Shown here piece after piece: positions 17,090-25,001 of a DNA stretch of 64,000 nucleotides (position 1 is the stretch's first letter; each line of letters begins with the position of its first letter). The position numbers and the translations under genes are program-made. Under the pieces are notes generated by a model. The model did no database searches and was not told the origin of the DNA. It saw only the letters and a list, made by a program, of their open reading frames with translations. The stretch is from Elusimicrobia bacterium GWD2_63_28 (lineage in GTDB: Bacteria; Elusimicrobiota; Elusimicrobia; Elusimicrobiales; UBA9959): contig MGUI01000026.1 of the NCBI GenBank assembly GCA_001799895.1, positions 1 to 64,000 of the forward strand. The letters are read 5' to 3'.

Positions 17090-17446
17090 TTAAGGAAGGT
17101 CTACGTAAATGCAGCCGGCTTCCAGTCTGACCGGCCAGGTCCTGAGATTGCGGGTCTTAAGGGAGGGATCGGCGGGGTCGGGGTGTTTGCTGTCGGGGGC
17201 CTTGGGGGCCGGGCCGCTGAGGGCCTCGCCGCTGCGTATGTCGAACTGCGCGTAATGCAGCGGGCAGGTAAGCACCCAGCCTGTCAGCGCCCCGCGTTCC
17301 AGCCGCGCGGCCGCGTGGCCGCAGGCCCGCTCCACCGCGTAAAAAGTTCCGCCGCTATTGCAGAGAACTATCTCGCGCCCGTTCAGGGTGAAGGCTTTCA
17401 TGCCTCCCGGCGCTATCTCGTTTTCCGTCGTGGCTTTGATGAACAT
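17090..17446 (-). CDS. Rieske-type [2Fe-2S] protein, second of the redox operon
   Basis: 118 residues, a stand-alone soluble Rieske ferredoxin (NirD/BphF style) without membrane anchor. The cluster ligands are C42-x-H44 and C61-x2-H64 in ACGHAAARLE and CPLHYAQFD. A proline-rich insertion (SGPAPKAPDSKHPDPADPSL) lies before the last strand. The ATG is one base from the stop of the FTR gene. It is likely an electron carrier to or from the neighbouring thiol-redox proteins. Confidence 0.88.
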   Translation of the reverse strand: MFIKATTENEIAPGGMKAFTLNGREIVLCNSGGTFYAVERACGHAAARLERGALTGWVLTCPLHYAQFDIRSGEALSGPAPKAPDSKHPDPADPSLKTRNLRTWPVRLEAGCIYVDLP

Positions 17447-17447
17447 T

Positions 17448-17783
17448 TCAATCCGGTTTAAGCCTGTTCTCGGGGACCTGTTTCAGATTCGAGGGATCGG
17501 TCACGTCTTTGTGCACGAAAAGGCCGCACCAGCAGCGCTTCATCGCGTCGTAATGCGCCCTGTGGAAAGGGATGCACGGGCAGACTATCCGCATGTTCTC
17601 GGCGCGGTCTTTGGTGCGGGCCTGGCAAGGGCAATAGGGGATCCCGGTCTCAGCCTCCAGGAGCGCCTCCTGCTCCAGGAGGAAGTCCGCGTCCTCCAGC
17701 TCCGGCGTGAACTTATAGCCCAGCTTGTCCACCAGGGGCTCGAAAAAGTAGCGCAGCGCCTTTTTGCGCGGTTCCGGGTTCAT
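17448..17783 (-). CDS. ftrB: Ferredoxin-thioredoxin reductase catalytic (beta) subunit
   Basis: 111 residues. FTR beta uses a [4Fe-4S] cluster beside a redox disulfide to turn ferredoxin electrons into dithiol reduction of thioredoxin or glutaredoxin. All six cysteines are present: C51-P-C53, C68-P-C70 and C84-W-C86, the last reading CWC rather than CHC. The 13-residue gap between the second and third motifs matches the anaerobe/archaeal type rather than the plastid type. No variable alpha subunit is encoded nearby. Start ATG at 17783 overlaps the glutaredoxin stop (ATGA), and the frame upstream is not coding. Confidence 0.9.
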   Translation of the reverse strand: MNPEPRKKALRYFFEPLVDKLGYKFTPELEDADFLLEQEALLEAETGIPYCPCQARTKDRAENMRIVCPCIPFHRAHYDAMKRCWCGLFVHKDVTDPSNLKQVPENRLKPD

Positions 17784-18031
17784 TTGTTTTTCAGCAACTT
17801 TTCGAATTCCTCGGGATTGTAGCCCTGCACGCAGGCGCCGCCGATGCGCGTGAAGGGGAAGGAGCCGGTGCAGCCGGCGCCCTTCATTTCCTTCATCATT
17901 TCTTCCTGCCTGGCGTCGTCCTGCTTGTCGTAGTCGACGGTTTCGAAGGGGATCTTGTTCTCCTCGAAATATTTTTTTGTCTTCCTGCACCACAGGCAGG
18001 TGCTCATCGCGTAGATGGTTACTTTTTTCAT
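17780..18031 (-). CDS. Glutaredoxin-like thiol-redox protein
   Basis: 83 residues, starting MKKVTIYAMSTCLWCRKTKK, with the redox pair C12-L-W-C15. FPFTRIGGACVQGY near residues 60-73 corresponds to the glutaredoxin TVP/GG(Y)D region, although TVP reads FPF. It overlaps the first Rieske gene upstream and the FTR gene downstream by four bases each, so it is the obvious partner or substrate of the FTR subunit. Confidence 0.9.
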   Translation of the reverse strand: MKKVTIYAMSTCLWCRKTKKYFEENKIPFETVDYDKQDDARQEEMMKEMKGAGCTGSFPFTRIGGACVQGYNPEEFEKLLKNK

Positions 18032-18336
18032 GGCAGCCTCAGGAATACCTTGTCTTCTATGATCTCGGCGGGATAAGTCTTTATGCCTAGTTCTTTCGCG
18101 TCGAGGAAGCGCCCGGTCCGTATGTCGAAGCGCCAGTCGTGGCAGGGGCACTGCAGCGCGTAGCCCTCCAGCCGCCCGGCGGAGAGGGGGCAGCCCATGT
18201 GGGCGCAGCGGTTCTCCAGCGCGTAGACCTCGGCGCCGCGGCGTATGAGCAGGACGGGCAGTCCCTTCGGGAACACCGCCGACAGCTTGCCCTCCGGCAG
18301 CTTTGTGAATTCGGCGACCTCTGTTAGTTGCGGCAT
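18028..18336 (-). CDS. Rieske-type [2Fe-2S] protein, first of the redox operon
   Basis: 102 residues, a soluble Rieske ferredoxin. Ligands are C44-x-H46 (CAHMGC) and C63-x2-H66 (CPCHDWRFD). It heads a four-gene minus-strand operon in which every junction overlaps or nearly touches. A TATAAT on the minus strand at 18348-18343 ends six bases before the ATG, so the mRNA is probably leaderless. Confidence 0.9.
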   Translation of the reverse strand: MPQLTEVAEFTKLPEGKLSAVFPKGLPVLLIRRGAEVYALENRCAHMGCPLSAGRLEGYALQCPCHDWRFDIRTGRFLDAKELGIKTYPAEIIEDKVFLRLP

Positions 18337-18342
18337 TTTTTA

Positions 18343-18348
18343 ATTATA
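18343..18348 (-). promoter_or_regulatory. -10 box of the redox operon
   Basis: TATAAT on the minus strand, six bases upstream of the Rieske start codon; no -35 box is clear. Confidence 0.5.
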
Positions 18349-18404
18349 TAAAACCTTTCCGGAACCGCCGGAAGAAATATTATTCAAAAAAACAAAAAAA
18401 ACTG

Positions 18405-18433
18405 TTGCATTATCTAATTACAATATATAGAAT
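18405..18433 (+). promoter_or_regulatory. Strong promoter of the 28-residue lysine-rich peptide
   Basis: TTGCAT at 18405-18410, an exact 17-base spacer, and TAGAAT at 18428-18433. The -35 lies in CTGTTGCATT, identical over ten bases to the promoter at 15101. An A-rich stretch upstream (18385-18401) resembles an UP element. Confidence 0.7.
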
Positions 18434-18473
18434 CAAATCACAGCGCAAGTTGGCGCAAGGAGAAAAACGAAAA

Positions 18474-18560
18474 ATGCCTAAAGCTAAAAAAAAGGTTGCA
18501 AAGAAAGTCGCGACGAAGAAAGTTGCGAAGAAAGCCGTAAAGAAAGCGAAGAAGAAGTAA
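18474..18560 (+). CDS. 28-residue lysine/alanine peptide, histone H1-tail-like
   Basis: A very short gene: ATG at 18474, TAA at 18558, preceded by AAGGAGAAA. The product is MPKAKKKVAKKV followed by more AKKV/AKKA units; 15 of the 28 residues are lysine and most of the rest are Ala or Val. The composition resembles the C-terminal tails of histone H1 and of bacterial AlgP/Hc1-like proteins, which neutralise and compact DNA. A consensus promoter on one side and a strong terminator on the other argue that it is a real, highly expressed gene rather than a chance frame. A ribosome- or DNA-binding role is inference only. Confidence 0.7.
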   Translation: MPKAKKKVAKKVATKKVAKKAVKKAKKK

Positions 18561-18577
18561 TTCGCTCGGCGTAAGAA

Positions 18578-18621
18578 GGCGGCGCTAAGGTCGAAAGACT
18601 TTCAGCGCCGCCTCTCTTTTT
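18578..18621 (+). terminator. Intrinsic terminator after the lysine-rich peptide
   Basis: Outer stem GGCGGCGCT / AGCGCCGCC, inner stem AAGGTC / GACTTT capped by a GAAA tetraloop, one bulged C, then a T-rich tail. Confidence 0.85.
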
Positions 18622-18651
18622 GCAGGGTTACCCCGCCCGCTTCCTAAAAGT

Positions 18652-18657
18652 TAGAAT
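18652..18657 (+). promoter_or_regulatory. -10 box TAGAAT of the lipid kinase gene
   Basis: TAGAAT in the context AAAGTTAGAATATA, 11 bases before the ATG at 18669. Near-leaderless geometry; no Shine-Dalgarno. Confidence 0.5.
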
Positions 18658-18668
18658 ATAAGCACAGC

Positions 18669-19589
18669 ATGCCCGGAAACTTTTTCATACTCAATCCCGC
18701 GGCCGGCCACGGCCGCGCCGGCTCCTTCTGGGCCGCGATAAAGGACCGCGCGCTGCGGCTGGCGCCGGGCTCGGGCTTCGCCGCAACTGAGCGCTCCGGG
18801 CACGCCGCGGCGCTGGCGCGCGGGGCCGTGCTGGCCGGGGCCGAAAAGATCATAGCCGTAGGCGGGGATGGGACTTTCTGCGAGGCGCTGGAGGGCGTGC
18901 TGTCCGCCCCGGAAGACCTGCGGCGCCGCGCGGCGCTGGGCGCCTTTCCCGCCGGCTCCGGCTGCGACCTGGCGCGCCACCTCGGCTGCCCGCGCGACGG
19001 CGACGGGCTGCTGGCCATGCTGGCGCGCGGCCCGGTCCGGCCGATAGACGCGGGGCGGGTGCAATATACGCAGGAGGACGGTTCTCCCGGCGTGCGGCAT
19101 TTTATAAACATCGCCGCCTTCGGCCTGGCCGGCGACGTGGCGCACCATATAAAGGAAATGGGCAAGCCCCTCGGCGGCACCGTCTCTTACGCGGTCTCGT
19201 CGCTGATCTCCATTATGAGCGCGCGCGCCAGGGAGCTGCGGCTGAAAGCGGACGGCCGGGATATTTCCGGCCGCTATCACCTCGGCGTGCTGGCCAATAC
19301 CTCGTCTATGGGCGGCGGCATGCTGGTGGCCCCTGGCGCCAGAGACGACGACGGGCTGATGGACTTGGTGCTGGTCTCGGACATGAGCCGGCTGGCGCTG
19401 GCGCGCAAGTTCCCGCTGCTCTACAGCGGGACGCACCTGGGCACCTCCGGCGTGAGCGTGGTGAGCCTGCGGCGCCTGGAGGCGGATTCGGACGAGACCG
19501 TTTACCTTAACATCGACGGGGAAGCCGGCGGCCGGCTGCCGGCGGTCTTCGAGGTGCTGCCGCGCGCGGTGAATATCTTGACTCCATGA
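18669..19589 (+). CDS. Diacylglycerol kinase-family lipid kinase (YegS/DagK-like)
   Basis: 306 residues. The nucleotide-binding motif is AVGGDGTFCEAL near residue 60, followed by FPAGSGCDLARHLG (the GTxNDFAR equivalent, with S-G-C replacing T-x-N) and the C-terminal NIDGEAGGRLPAVFEVLP typical of the DAGK/YegS family. The enzyme phosphorylates a lipid such as diacylglycerol or a sphingoid/ceramide at the inner face of the membrane. The stop overlaps the PAQR gene start (ATGA), so the two are coexpressed. Confidence 0.9.
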   Translation: MPGNFFILNPAAGHGRAGSFWAAIKDRALRLAPGSGFAATERSGHAAALARGAVLAGAEKIIAVGGDGTFCEALEGVLSAPEDLRRRAALGAFPAGSGCDLARHLGCPRDGDGLLAMLARGPVRPIDAGRVQYTQEDGSPGVRHFINIAAFGLAGDVAHHIKEMGKPLGGTVSYAVSSLISIMSARARELRLKADGRDISGRYHLGVLANTSSMGGGMLVAPGARDDDGLMDLVLVSDMSRLALARKFPLLYSGTHLGTSGVSVVSLRRLEADSDETVYLNIDGEAGGRLPAVFEVLPRAVNILTP

Positions 19590-20200
19590 AAAGCGACGAG
19601 CTCCTCAACAGTGTGACGCATATAGTGGGCGCGGCCCTGGCGCTGGCCGGGCTTATAGTGCTGGTGGTTTCCGCCTCGCTGCGCGGCGACGCCTGGCGCA
19701 TTACGAGTTTTTCTATTTACGGCGGCACGCTCTTCCTGCTCTACCTGGCCTCGTCCCTCTACCACAGCTCGTCCGGGCGCGCCAAGCAGATCTTCAGGAC
19801 CATCGACCACCAGTCCATCTACCTGCTGATAGCAGGCACTTACACGCCCTTTACCCTGGTGCCGCTGCGCGGCGCCTGGGGCTGGTCGCTGTTCGGTGTG
19901 GTCTGGGGGCTGGCGATCTTCGGGATAATACTGGACGCGGTGCACGGCAAAGGCCGCCGCATACCGCAGCTGGTCATCTACCTTTTAATGGGCTGGATGA
20001 TAATGATAGCGATGAAGCCGCTGCTGCACGCGCTGCCCTTCTGGGGCTTCGCCTGGCTGGCTATCGGCGGCCTGTTCTATACTTCAGGGGTGGCCTTCTA
20101 TGTGCTGGACAAGCGCTTTCCGTATTTCCATGGCATCTGGCACTTATTCGTGCTGGCCGGCAGCGCCTGCCACTACTTCGCGGTACTCTTCTACGTGTAG
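19586..20200 (+). CDS. PAQR/hemolysin III family membrane protein
   Basis: 204 residues with seven predicted membrane helices. The zinc-site motifs of the PAQR family are present: ASSLYHSS near residue 60, TIDHQSIYLLIAGTYTP near residue 75, and FHGIWHLFVLAGSACHY at the end. Eukaryotic relatives (adiponectin receptors) and some alkaline ceramidases are zinc-dependent lipid hydrolases, and bacterial members are called hemolysin III or YqfA/TrhA. Coupling with a lipid kinase supports a lipid-turnover role. Confidence 0.92.
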   Translation: MKSDELLNSVTHIVGAALALAGLIVLVVSASLRGDAWRITSFSIYGGTLFLLYLASSLYHSSSGRAKQIFRTIDHQSIYLLIAGTYTPFTLVPLRGAWGWSLFGVVWGLAIFGIILDAVHGKGRRIPQLVIYLLMGWMIMIAMKPLLHALPFWGFAWLAIGGLFYTSGVAFYVLDKRFPYFHGIWHLFVLAGSACHYFAVLFYV

Positions 20201-20225
20201 GGGCCTTGTCCCCGGGAAATATTAA

Positions 20226-22376
20226 ATGCTCCTCGATTTCCTGGTTTATTTCGGCATAGTGTTCTGCTGGGGCGTAAACCTGGTCTTCCTGGCCGGGTTC
20301 GCGCGCGACTGGCATAAAAACGAGCCGGAAGGCCGCCAGGCGCTGCTTGCGCTGGGGCTCATTGTGGTCCCGGCTTTTGTGATATCCGGCTTTGTTGTTC
20401 CGCGCGGCGGTTACGGCAATGACCACGACTTTATGACGCTCGGGTCGAGGTTCTTCACCGTCGATCCCGCGCTCCTGCTCTCCTTTAAGGAGATCTCTCC
20501 CCTGTTCACGGATTGGCTCTCAGATCTGCTGAGCGGCTATTCGCTCAACGCCATATTTTTGAAGAACCGGCTGTTATCCGCCGCTTCGGCTTTCCTTTTT
20601 TTCGCCGGGCTGCGCCGGTTCGGCGTCAGCCTCGCGGCCGCGGCCGCCGGTACGGCTTTCCTTTTCCTTAACCACCTCTCGCTCCTGAACGCCAACGCAG
20701 CCTCGACTACGGCCGCCAACCTGTTTCTCTGGATCGCCTCCCTGGCGGCGCTTCTCGACGCGCATGAGCGGCCTTTTATCGGTAAGGGACGGCTGCTGTG
20801 GCTGTTCAGTTCCATGTTCCTGGTCGGGAGCGCCAGGCTGGAGCTGCTGCCGGCCTGCCTGCTCGTCTTTCTTGCCGTCGCCGCACATAAGCTGAGGTCC
20901 GGGGGGCGTGCCCTGGTAACGCCCGCTAATATCGCCCTGTCGGCGGCTTTTGCCGGCTTGCTGGCCGCTTTGATCCGCGTCATCTCGCGCAGTCCGAGCG
21001 GAGTGGAAGTTCTCCGGCACGGGCCCGGCCTCTTTCAAAGTTTTTCCTACCACCTGTGGACTCAGAATTTTGCCGTCCTGGGCGGGGAACCTCCGGCCGC
21101 CGCCATTACGGCATCCGGCGGAGCCGCGCTTTCGGCGCTGCATCCGCCGGCCGCGGGGGTCGCCGCGCTTTGCCTGTTCGGGGCCTTCATTGCGCTCGGC
21201 TGGGCCGCGGCGGCGGCGGAGCCGGGCAGGCGCACGAGGAATGTCTGCGTCCAGGTCCTGCTGCTGGCGGTGGCGGCCTATTTTTCAGCCGTATACCTGC
21301 CTGCTGATTGTTATCCGTTTCAGTTTATGCGCCATCACCTGTATTTCCTGGTCCCGATCGCCTATATGCTGGCCTTCTCTTTTGAAGGGGCGCGGGTATT
21401 CCTGGGCGGGCGCATCAGCGGCAGGGCGGCGGCTGTTCTGTCCTGCCTTGCTTTACTCGCGTACGGCGCGGTCAACGCCCGCGCCGCTCTAAAACTTAAC
21501 CGGGAGCGCAGGACCAATGATATCGAACTGGCTTTTTTGGCGGAGGCCCAAAAGAACTGGCCCGCCGGCTGCCGGGTGTTCAGCCCGCAGGACGCCAACA
21601 ACAGGCAGCCGGTCATTAGGAAATATTTCCCGTTCGCGGAGCCCTGCGCGCAGGAAGGCAACCGCTGCCTGTTGATCTACGCTTCGCCGGCCGCGGAGAT
21701 ATTTTCCGCTACGGGGCGCCTGGCGCCTGCGCCGGCGCCCCGGGCTAAAGGCGCTGCGTGGCGGTCCGTTTCCTTTACCCACGCGTTCTACACCAATACT
21801 TCCTCCAGCGACAGTTGGAGCGAGATCAGGGACGCCGTTCCGGTGACGGCCGGGTTTTATGAGGCTATTCCCGCGGAGCGGGCTGAACTGGACCGGGCCT
21901 GCGCGCGCAACGCCGAGGCCGGGGCGCTATCGGCGAAAGAGCCGGGACTAAAGCGCGATAAAAAGCCGGCGGCGGCGGATTTCGCTTCCCGTTACGACCA
22001 GTCCCGCGACGCCGGCGCCGACATCAAAACCGCCCTGGCGGCGGCCAAAGCGTCCGGCAAGCGCGTGCTGGTCTTTGTCGGAGGGGACTGGTGCAACTGG
22101 TGTCCTCTCCTGGACAAGCTGTTTAACGATAATCCCGGCCTGGCCGCGGTGAAAAAAAGGGGATTCATCACGGTAAAGTTTTTTTACGATCCGCATAAAA
22201 TGCAGCTGCCTAAGGCGCTGAAAAGCTACCCGAAGATACCGGGCTACCCGCATATCTACGTGCTGGCTCCGGACGGAACGGTGTTGGAATCGAAGGACAC
22301 CACCCAGCTTGAGCGCGGCTACGGCTATGACCCTGACAAGTTCCTCTCTTTTTTATCGAAGTGGGCCCGCCCCTAG
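20226..22376 (+). CDS. Polytopic GT-C-like membrane protein fused to a thioredoxin domain
   Basis: 716 residues. Residues 1-430 hold about 11-12 hydrophobic helices with a GNDHDFM loop after helix 2, in the general style of GT-C/ArnT-like glycosyltransferases or YfhO relatives, although no family motif is certain. Residues 430-590 are a periplasmic linker. Residues 590-716 form a thioredoxin-like domain (VLVFVGGDWCNWCPLLDKLF, redox pair C623-N-W-C626; IPGYPHIYVLAPDG as the cis-Pro region). The fusion suggests a thiol-redox or glycan-linked envelope enzyme whose active site faces the periplasm. It is followed by a second GT-C-like gene. Confidence 0.7.
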   Translation: MLLDFLVYFGIVFCWGVNLVFLAGFARDWHKNEPEGRQALLALGLIVVPAFVISGFVVPRGGYGNDHDFMTLGSRFFTVDPALLLSFKEISPLFTDWLSDLLSGYSLNAIFLKNRLLSAASAFLFFAGLRRFGVSLAAAAAGTAFLFLNHLSLLNANAASTTAANLFLWIASLAALLDAHERPFIGKGRLLWLFSSMFLVGSARLELLPACLLVFLAVAAHKLRSGGRALVTPANIALSAAFAGLLAALIRVISRSPSGVEVLRHGPGLFQSFSYHLWTQNFAVLGGEPPAAAITASGGAALSALHPPAAGVAALCLFGAFIALGWAAAAAEPGRRTRNVCVQVLLLAVAAYFSAVYLPADCYPFQFMRHHLYFLVPIAYMLAFSFEGARVFLGGRISGRAAAVLSCLALLAYGAVNARAALKLNRERRTNDIELAFLAEAQKNWPAGCRVFSPQDANNRQPVIRKYFPFAEPCAQEGNRCLLIYASPAAEIFSATGRLAPAPAPRAKGAAWRSVSFTHAFYTNTSSSDSWSEIRDAVPVTAGFYEAIPAERAELDRACARNAEAGALSAKEPGLKRDKKPAAADFASRYDQSRDAGADIKTALAAAKASGKRVLVFVGGDWCNWCPLLDKLFNDNPGLAAVKKRGFITVKFFYDPHKMQLPKALKSYPKIPGYPHIYVLAPDGTVLESKDTTQLERGYGYDPDKFLSFLSKWARP

Positions 22377-22445
22377 CCCCTGTGTCTGACGGCGGGGCGG
22401 CCGGGGTTATTGCCGCCTTCTGCTTGAAATGCTTTGATGTAACCT

Positions 22446-22475
22446 TTGGATAAAAGCAGCCGGTATGGCTAAAGT
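22446..22475 (+). promoter_or_regulatory. Candidate promoter before the second GT-C-like gene
   Basis: TTGGAT at 22446-22451 and TAAAGT at 22470-22475 are 18 bases apart in a 132-base gap. A hairpin (GCCCGC GGCTCT GCGGGC, about 22482-22500) lies just before the ATG. Confidence 0.4.
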
Positions 22476-22508
22476 AAAACTGCCCGCGGCTCTGCGGGCC
22501 GACCAGTA

Positions 22509-24305
22509 ATGCGTAAAGCTTTTCTTCTTGCAGCCGTTCTGGGCCGCGACCTGGCGTCACTGGCCCGGAAATACCATTATCTTTCAGCCGCCGTTTTTTT
22601 TGTTTCATTTGTCGCGCTGCTGCATAAGGAAGTTCTGCTCGATATGTCCGGGCTGGTGCTGGCCGGCCAGCAGGTGGGCGGGTTCTTCTCCTGGCTGTTC
22701 TGGTGGTGGTCTTACGCCGTGCAGAACGGCTTGCCGCTGTTCCACACCGGCCTGCTCATGTATCCCGCCGGCGTGCCGGTGTTCTTCCACTCCCCGGTAA
22801 ACGAGCTCTCTGCCGTACTGCTGCAGCTCTTCACCACGCCTTACGCCGCTTACAATCTTTTGACGCTGGCCTGTTACGTCCTGACCGGCCTGAGCGCGTA
22901 CCTGCTTTTTTACAGGCTCACCCGGAGCGCCGTGGCCTCGCTTTGCGGCGCATTCTGTTACGCCTTCAGCTCCTACATGGTGGTGCAGCATTACCACGGG
23001 CAGGTGATAGAGGCGACCCTTTACTTCAACCCGCTGCTGGCCCTGGCTTTGATCTCCTACCGGGAGAAGGCGGACCTGCGGGGGGCTTTTCTTGTCGCGG
23101 CCGCCCTGGCCGGAGTTTTTCTCTCCGGGCCCTACGTAGCTTTTTCATTCGGGGCGGTCTTCCTTGCCGGCGCGCTGCTCTATGACGCCTTCTGGGGCGG
23201 CAGGCGGCTCTTCAACGCCCGCGCGCTCCTCCAGCTGGCGGGGGCCGCGGCCGCGGCTGGGGCGGTGGCACTGGTTTTTTACTGGCCGCTGTTGAAATAC
23301 TCGGGCCGATGGGTAGGCGGCAGCCAGTTCTACAGCGCTTCCTTGCTGTCTTTTATAGACCTCCCGTTCTGGCACTCCGGCCAGTTCGCGCAGCGGCTCC
23401 GGTTCTTCGAAGGGGTGAACGTCCCGCCCGAAATGATCATGTCCTATCTCGGCGCGGGCACGCTGGCCCTCGGGGCCTACGGGATCTGGAAAGGGCTGCA
23501 CAAGGAAAGCGGGTTCGCCTTCTGGCTGTGGCTCTTCGGGTTCTCGGCCGTGCTGACGCTGGGGCCCTGGCTCAAGCTCTCGCCTGAAAGCCAGACCTGG
23601 GTCCCGCTGCCTTACCTTTTGCTCAAGTCCCTGCCCGTCGTCTCGAGCTTCCGGAATTCCTCCAGGATACTCATGACCGTCACCCTGGCCGCCTCGGCGA
23701 TAGCGGCCCTTTCCCTGAGCGAACTGCTCCGGGGCCGCTCCCGCGCCTGGCGCCTCGCCGCCGGGGCCGTCTTCCTGGCCGCGGTATTTTTTGAGTTCGA
23801 CCTGGCCGTTATCGGCAAGCGCTACGCCAGCAGCGCCCCGTCGCCCGTGTACGAGGTTCTCCGGCGCGACGCCGGGGCGGGGGCCGTGCTTGAACTGCCT
23901 GCGGTCTATGACCGGGAAGGCAACCTCCTGATCCGGATGCAGTCTTACATGCTGTTCCAGCCTTACCACCGCCGCCCGCTGGTGCTGGGCTACCCTAGCC
24001 GGCACCTGCTCTCTTCTCTGGAGTTCACGGAAAAAACGGAAGGAGTGTATGAACTCACCCATCCCTGGGTGCTGGCAGGGCTCAATTCGAAGCCCGCGCT
24101 CAAGGCCCGGAAGGCCTGGCTGGCCGCTCACAGCGCGCGCCTGCTGCGGGAGGCGGGGATAAAATACGTGGTCTACCATCCCGAGCGCGTTCTCGGAGAG
24201 GAACTGCACCGCGACCTGGAGAAGTGGCTGCCCGAAACGCTCGGCCGGCCGCTGCTCACGGACGGGGCGGGCAATCAATTATTCGTAACGGGCGGAGGGA
24301 GCTGA
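22509..24305 (+). CDS. Polytopic GT-C/YfhO-like membrane glycosyltransferase candidate
   Basis: 598 residues with about 12 membrane helices between residues 20 and 430, and a hydrophilic C-terminal third. The pattern GLLMYPAGVPVFFHSPVNEL, SSYMVVQHYHGQVIE and SSFRNSSRILMT resembles large integral membrane proteins annotated as YfhO-like or GT-C glycosyltransferases that transfer sugars from polyprenyl carriers to surface polymers. The family assignment is from overall style. Its stop overlaps the next methyltransferase start (TGATG), so the gene set works together, perhaps in surface glycan or glycolipid modification. Confidence 0.65.
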   Translation: MRKAFLLAAVLGRDLASLARKYHYLSAAVFFVSFVALLHKEVLLDMSGLVLAGQQVGGFFSWLFWWWSYAVQNGLPLFHTGLLMYPAGVPVFFHSPVNELSAVLLQLFTTPYAAYNLLTLACYVLTGLSAYLLFYRLTRSAVASLCGAFCYAFSSYMVVQHYHGQVIEATLYFNPLLALALISYREKADLRGAFLVAAALAGVFLSGPYVAFSFGAVFLAGALLYDAFWGGRRLFNARALLQLAGAAAAAGAVALVFYWPLLKYSGRWVGGSQFYSASLLSFIDLPFWHSGQFAQRLRFFEGVNVPPEMIMSYLGAGTLALGAYGIWKGLHKESGFAFWLWLFGFSAVLTLGPWLKLSPESQTWVPLPYLLLKSLPVVSSFRNSSRILMTVTLAASAIAALSLSELLRGRSRAWRLAAGAVFLAAVFFEFDLAVIGKRYASSAPSPVYEVLRRDAGAGAVLELPAVYDREGNLLIRMQSYMLFQPYHRRPLVLGYPSRHLLSSLEFTEKTEGVYELTHPWVLAGLNSKPALKARKAWLAAHSARLLREAGIKYVVYHPERVLGEELHRDLEKWLPETLGRPLLTDGAGNQLFVTGGGS

Positions 24306-24991
24306 TGACTGAAATGGAAGACTTCGTGGTTTGGAACGAAGCCATGGCGCGCAAGTATAACCCCGACGATTTCATAACCCGCTCCGGGGCCGTCATCCGC
24401 TGGATAGAGGCCAGGCGCCTGCGCGCTACAGCCTCTGTCCTGGACTGCCGGCCGGGGCACAAGATCCTGGACGCCGGCTGCGGCGCGGGAAATTTGCTGG
24501 AAATGCTGAAAGGCTTCGACGTGACCGGGGTGGATATTTCGGAGACGCTCCTGGAGCAGGCGCGGGCCAGGACGCGGGGACAGGAGGGGGCCAGCGTGCT
24601 GTTCGGCAACGCCGAGGCCCTGCCCTTCGCCGACGGAACCTTCGACCGGGCGGTCTGCTCCGAGATACTGGAGCACGTCCTCCACCCGGAAGCCGTCCTG
24701 GCCGAGCTGCGGCGGGTGGTGAAGCCCGGCGGGCGCATAGTGCTGACCGTCCCTAACGAGGACCTTATCTCGCTGACCAAAAAGCTGGTTCTTCTGGCGG
24801 GGCTGAAAAAAACAGTCTCCGGGGACTACGAGATGTCCGACGACATGCTGAGCGAATGGCACCGGCATGAGATAACCCTGGCCTGGGCGCGGGAAAAGTG
24901 CGCGGGGCTCGCCGCCCTGCGCTCGGTCTCCAGGATCCCGTTCTTCTTCCTGCCCTACCATTACGTGCTGGGGCTCGAGGTGACGAAGTGA
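24305..24991 (+). CDS. Class I SAM-dependent methyltransferase
   Basis: 228 residues starting MTEMEDFVVWNEAMARKYNP. The SAM-binding motif I is ILDAGCGAGNLLEML, motif II VTGVDISETLLEQA, and the Methyltransf_11 core continues with FDRAVCSEILEHVLHPE and VVKPGGRIVLTVPNE. The ATG shares a base with the upstream stop. The substrate is unknown. Location between a GT-C-like gene and another methyltransferase suggests modification of a glycan or lipid. Confidence 0.88.
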   Translation: MTEMEDFVVWNEAMARKYNPDDFITRSGAVIRWIEARRLRATASVLDCRPGHKILDAGCGAGNLLEMLKGFDVTGVDISETLLEQARARTRGQEGASVLFGNAEALPFADGTFDRAVCSEILEHVLHPEAVLAELRRVVKPGGRIVLTVPNEDLISLTKKLVLLAGLKKTVSGDYEMSDDMLSEWHRHEITLAWAREKCAGLAALRSVSRIPFFFLPYHYVLGLEVTK

Positions 24992-25001
24992 GGGCAAGCG
25001 C

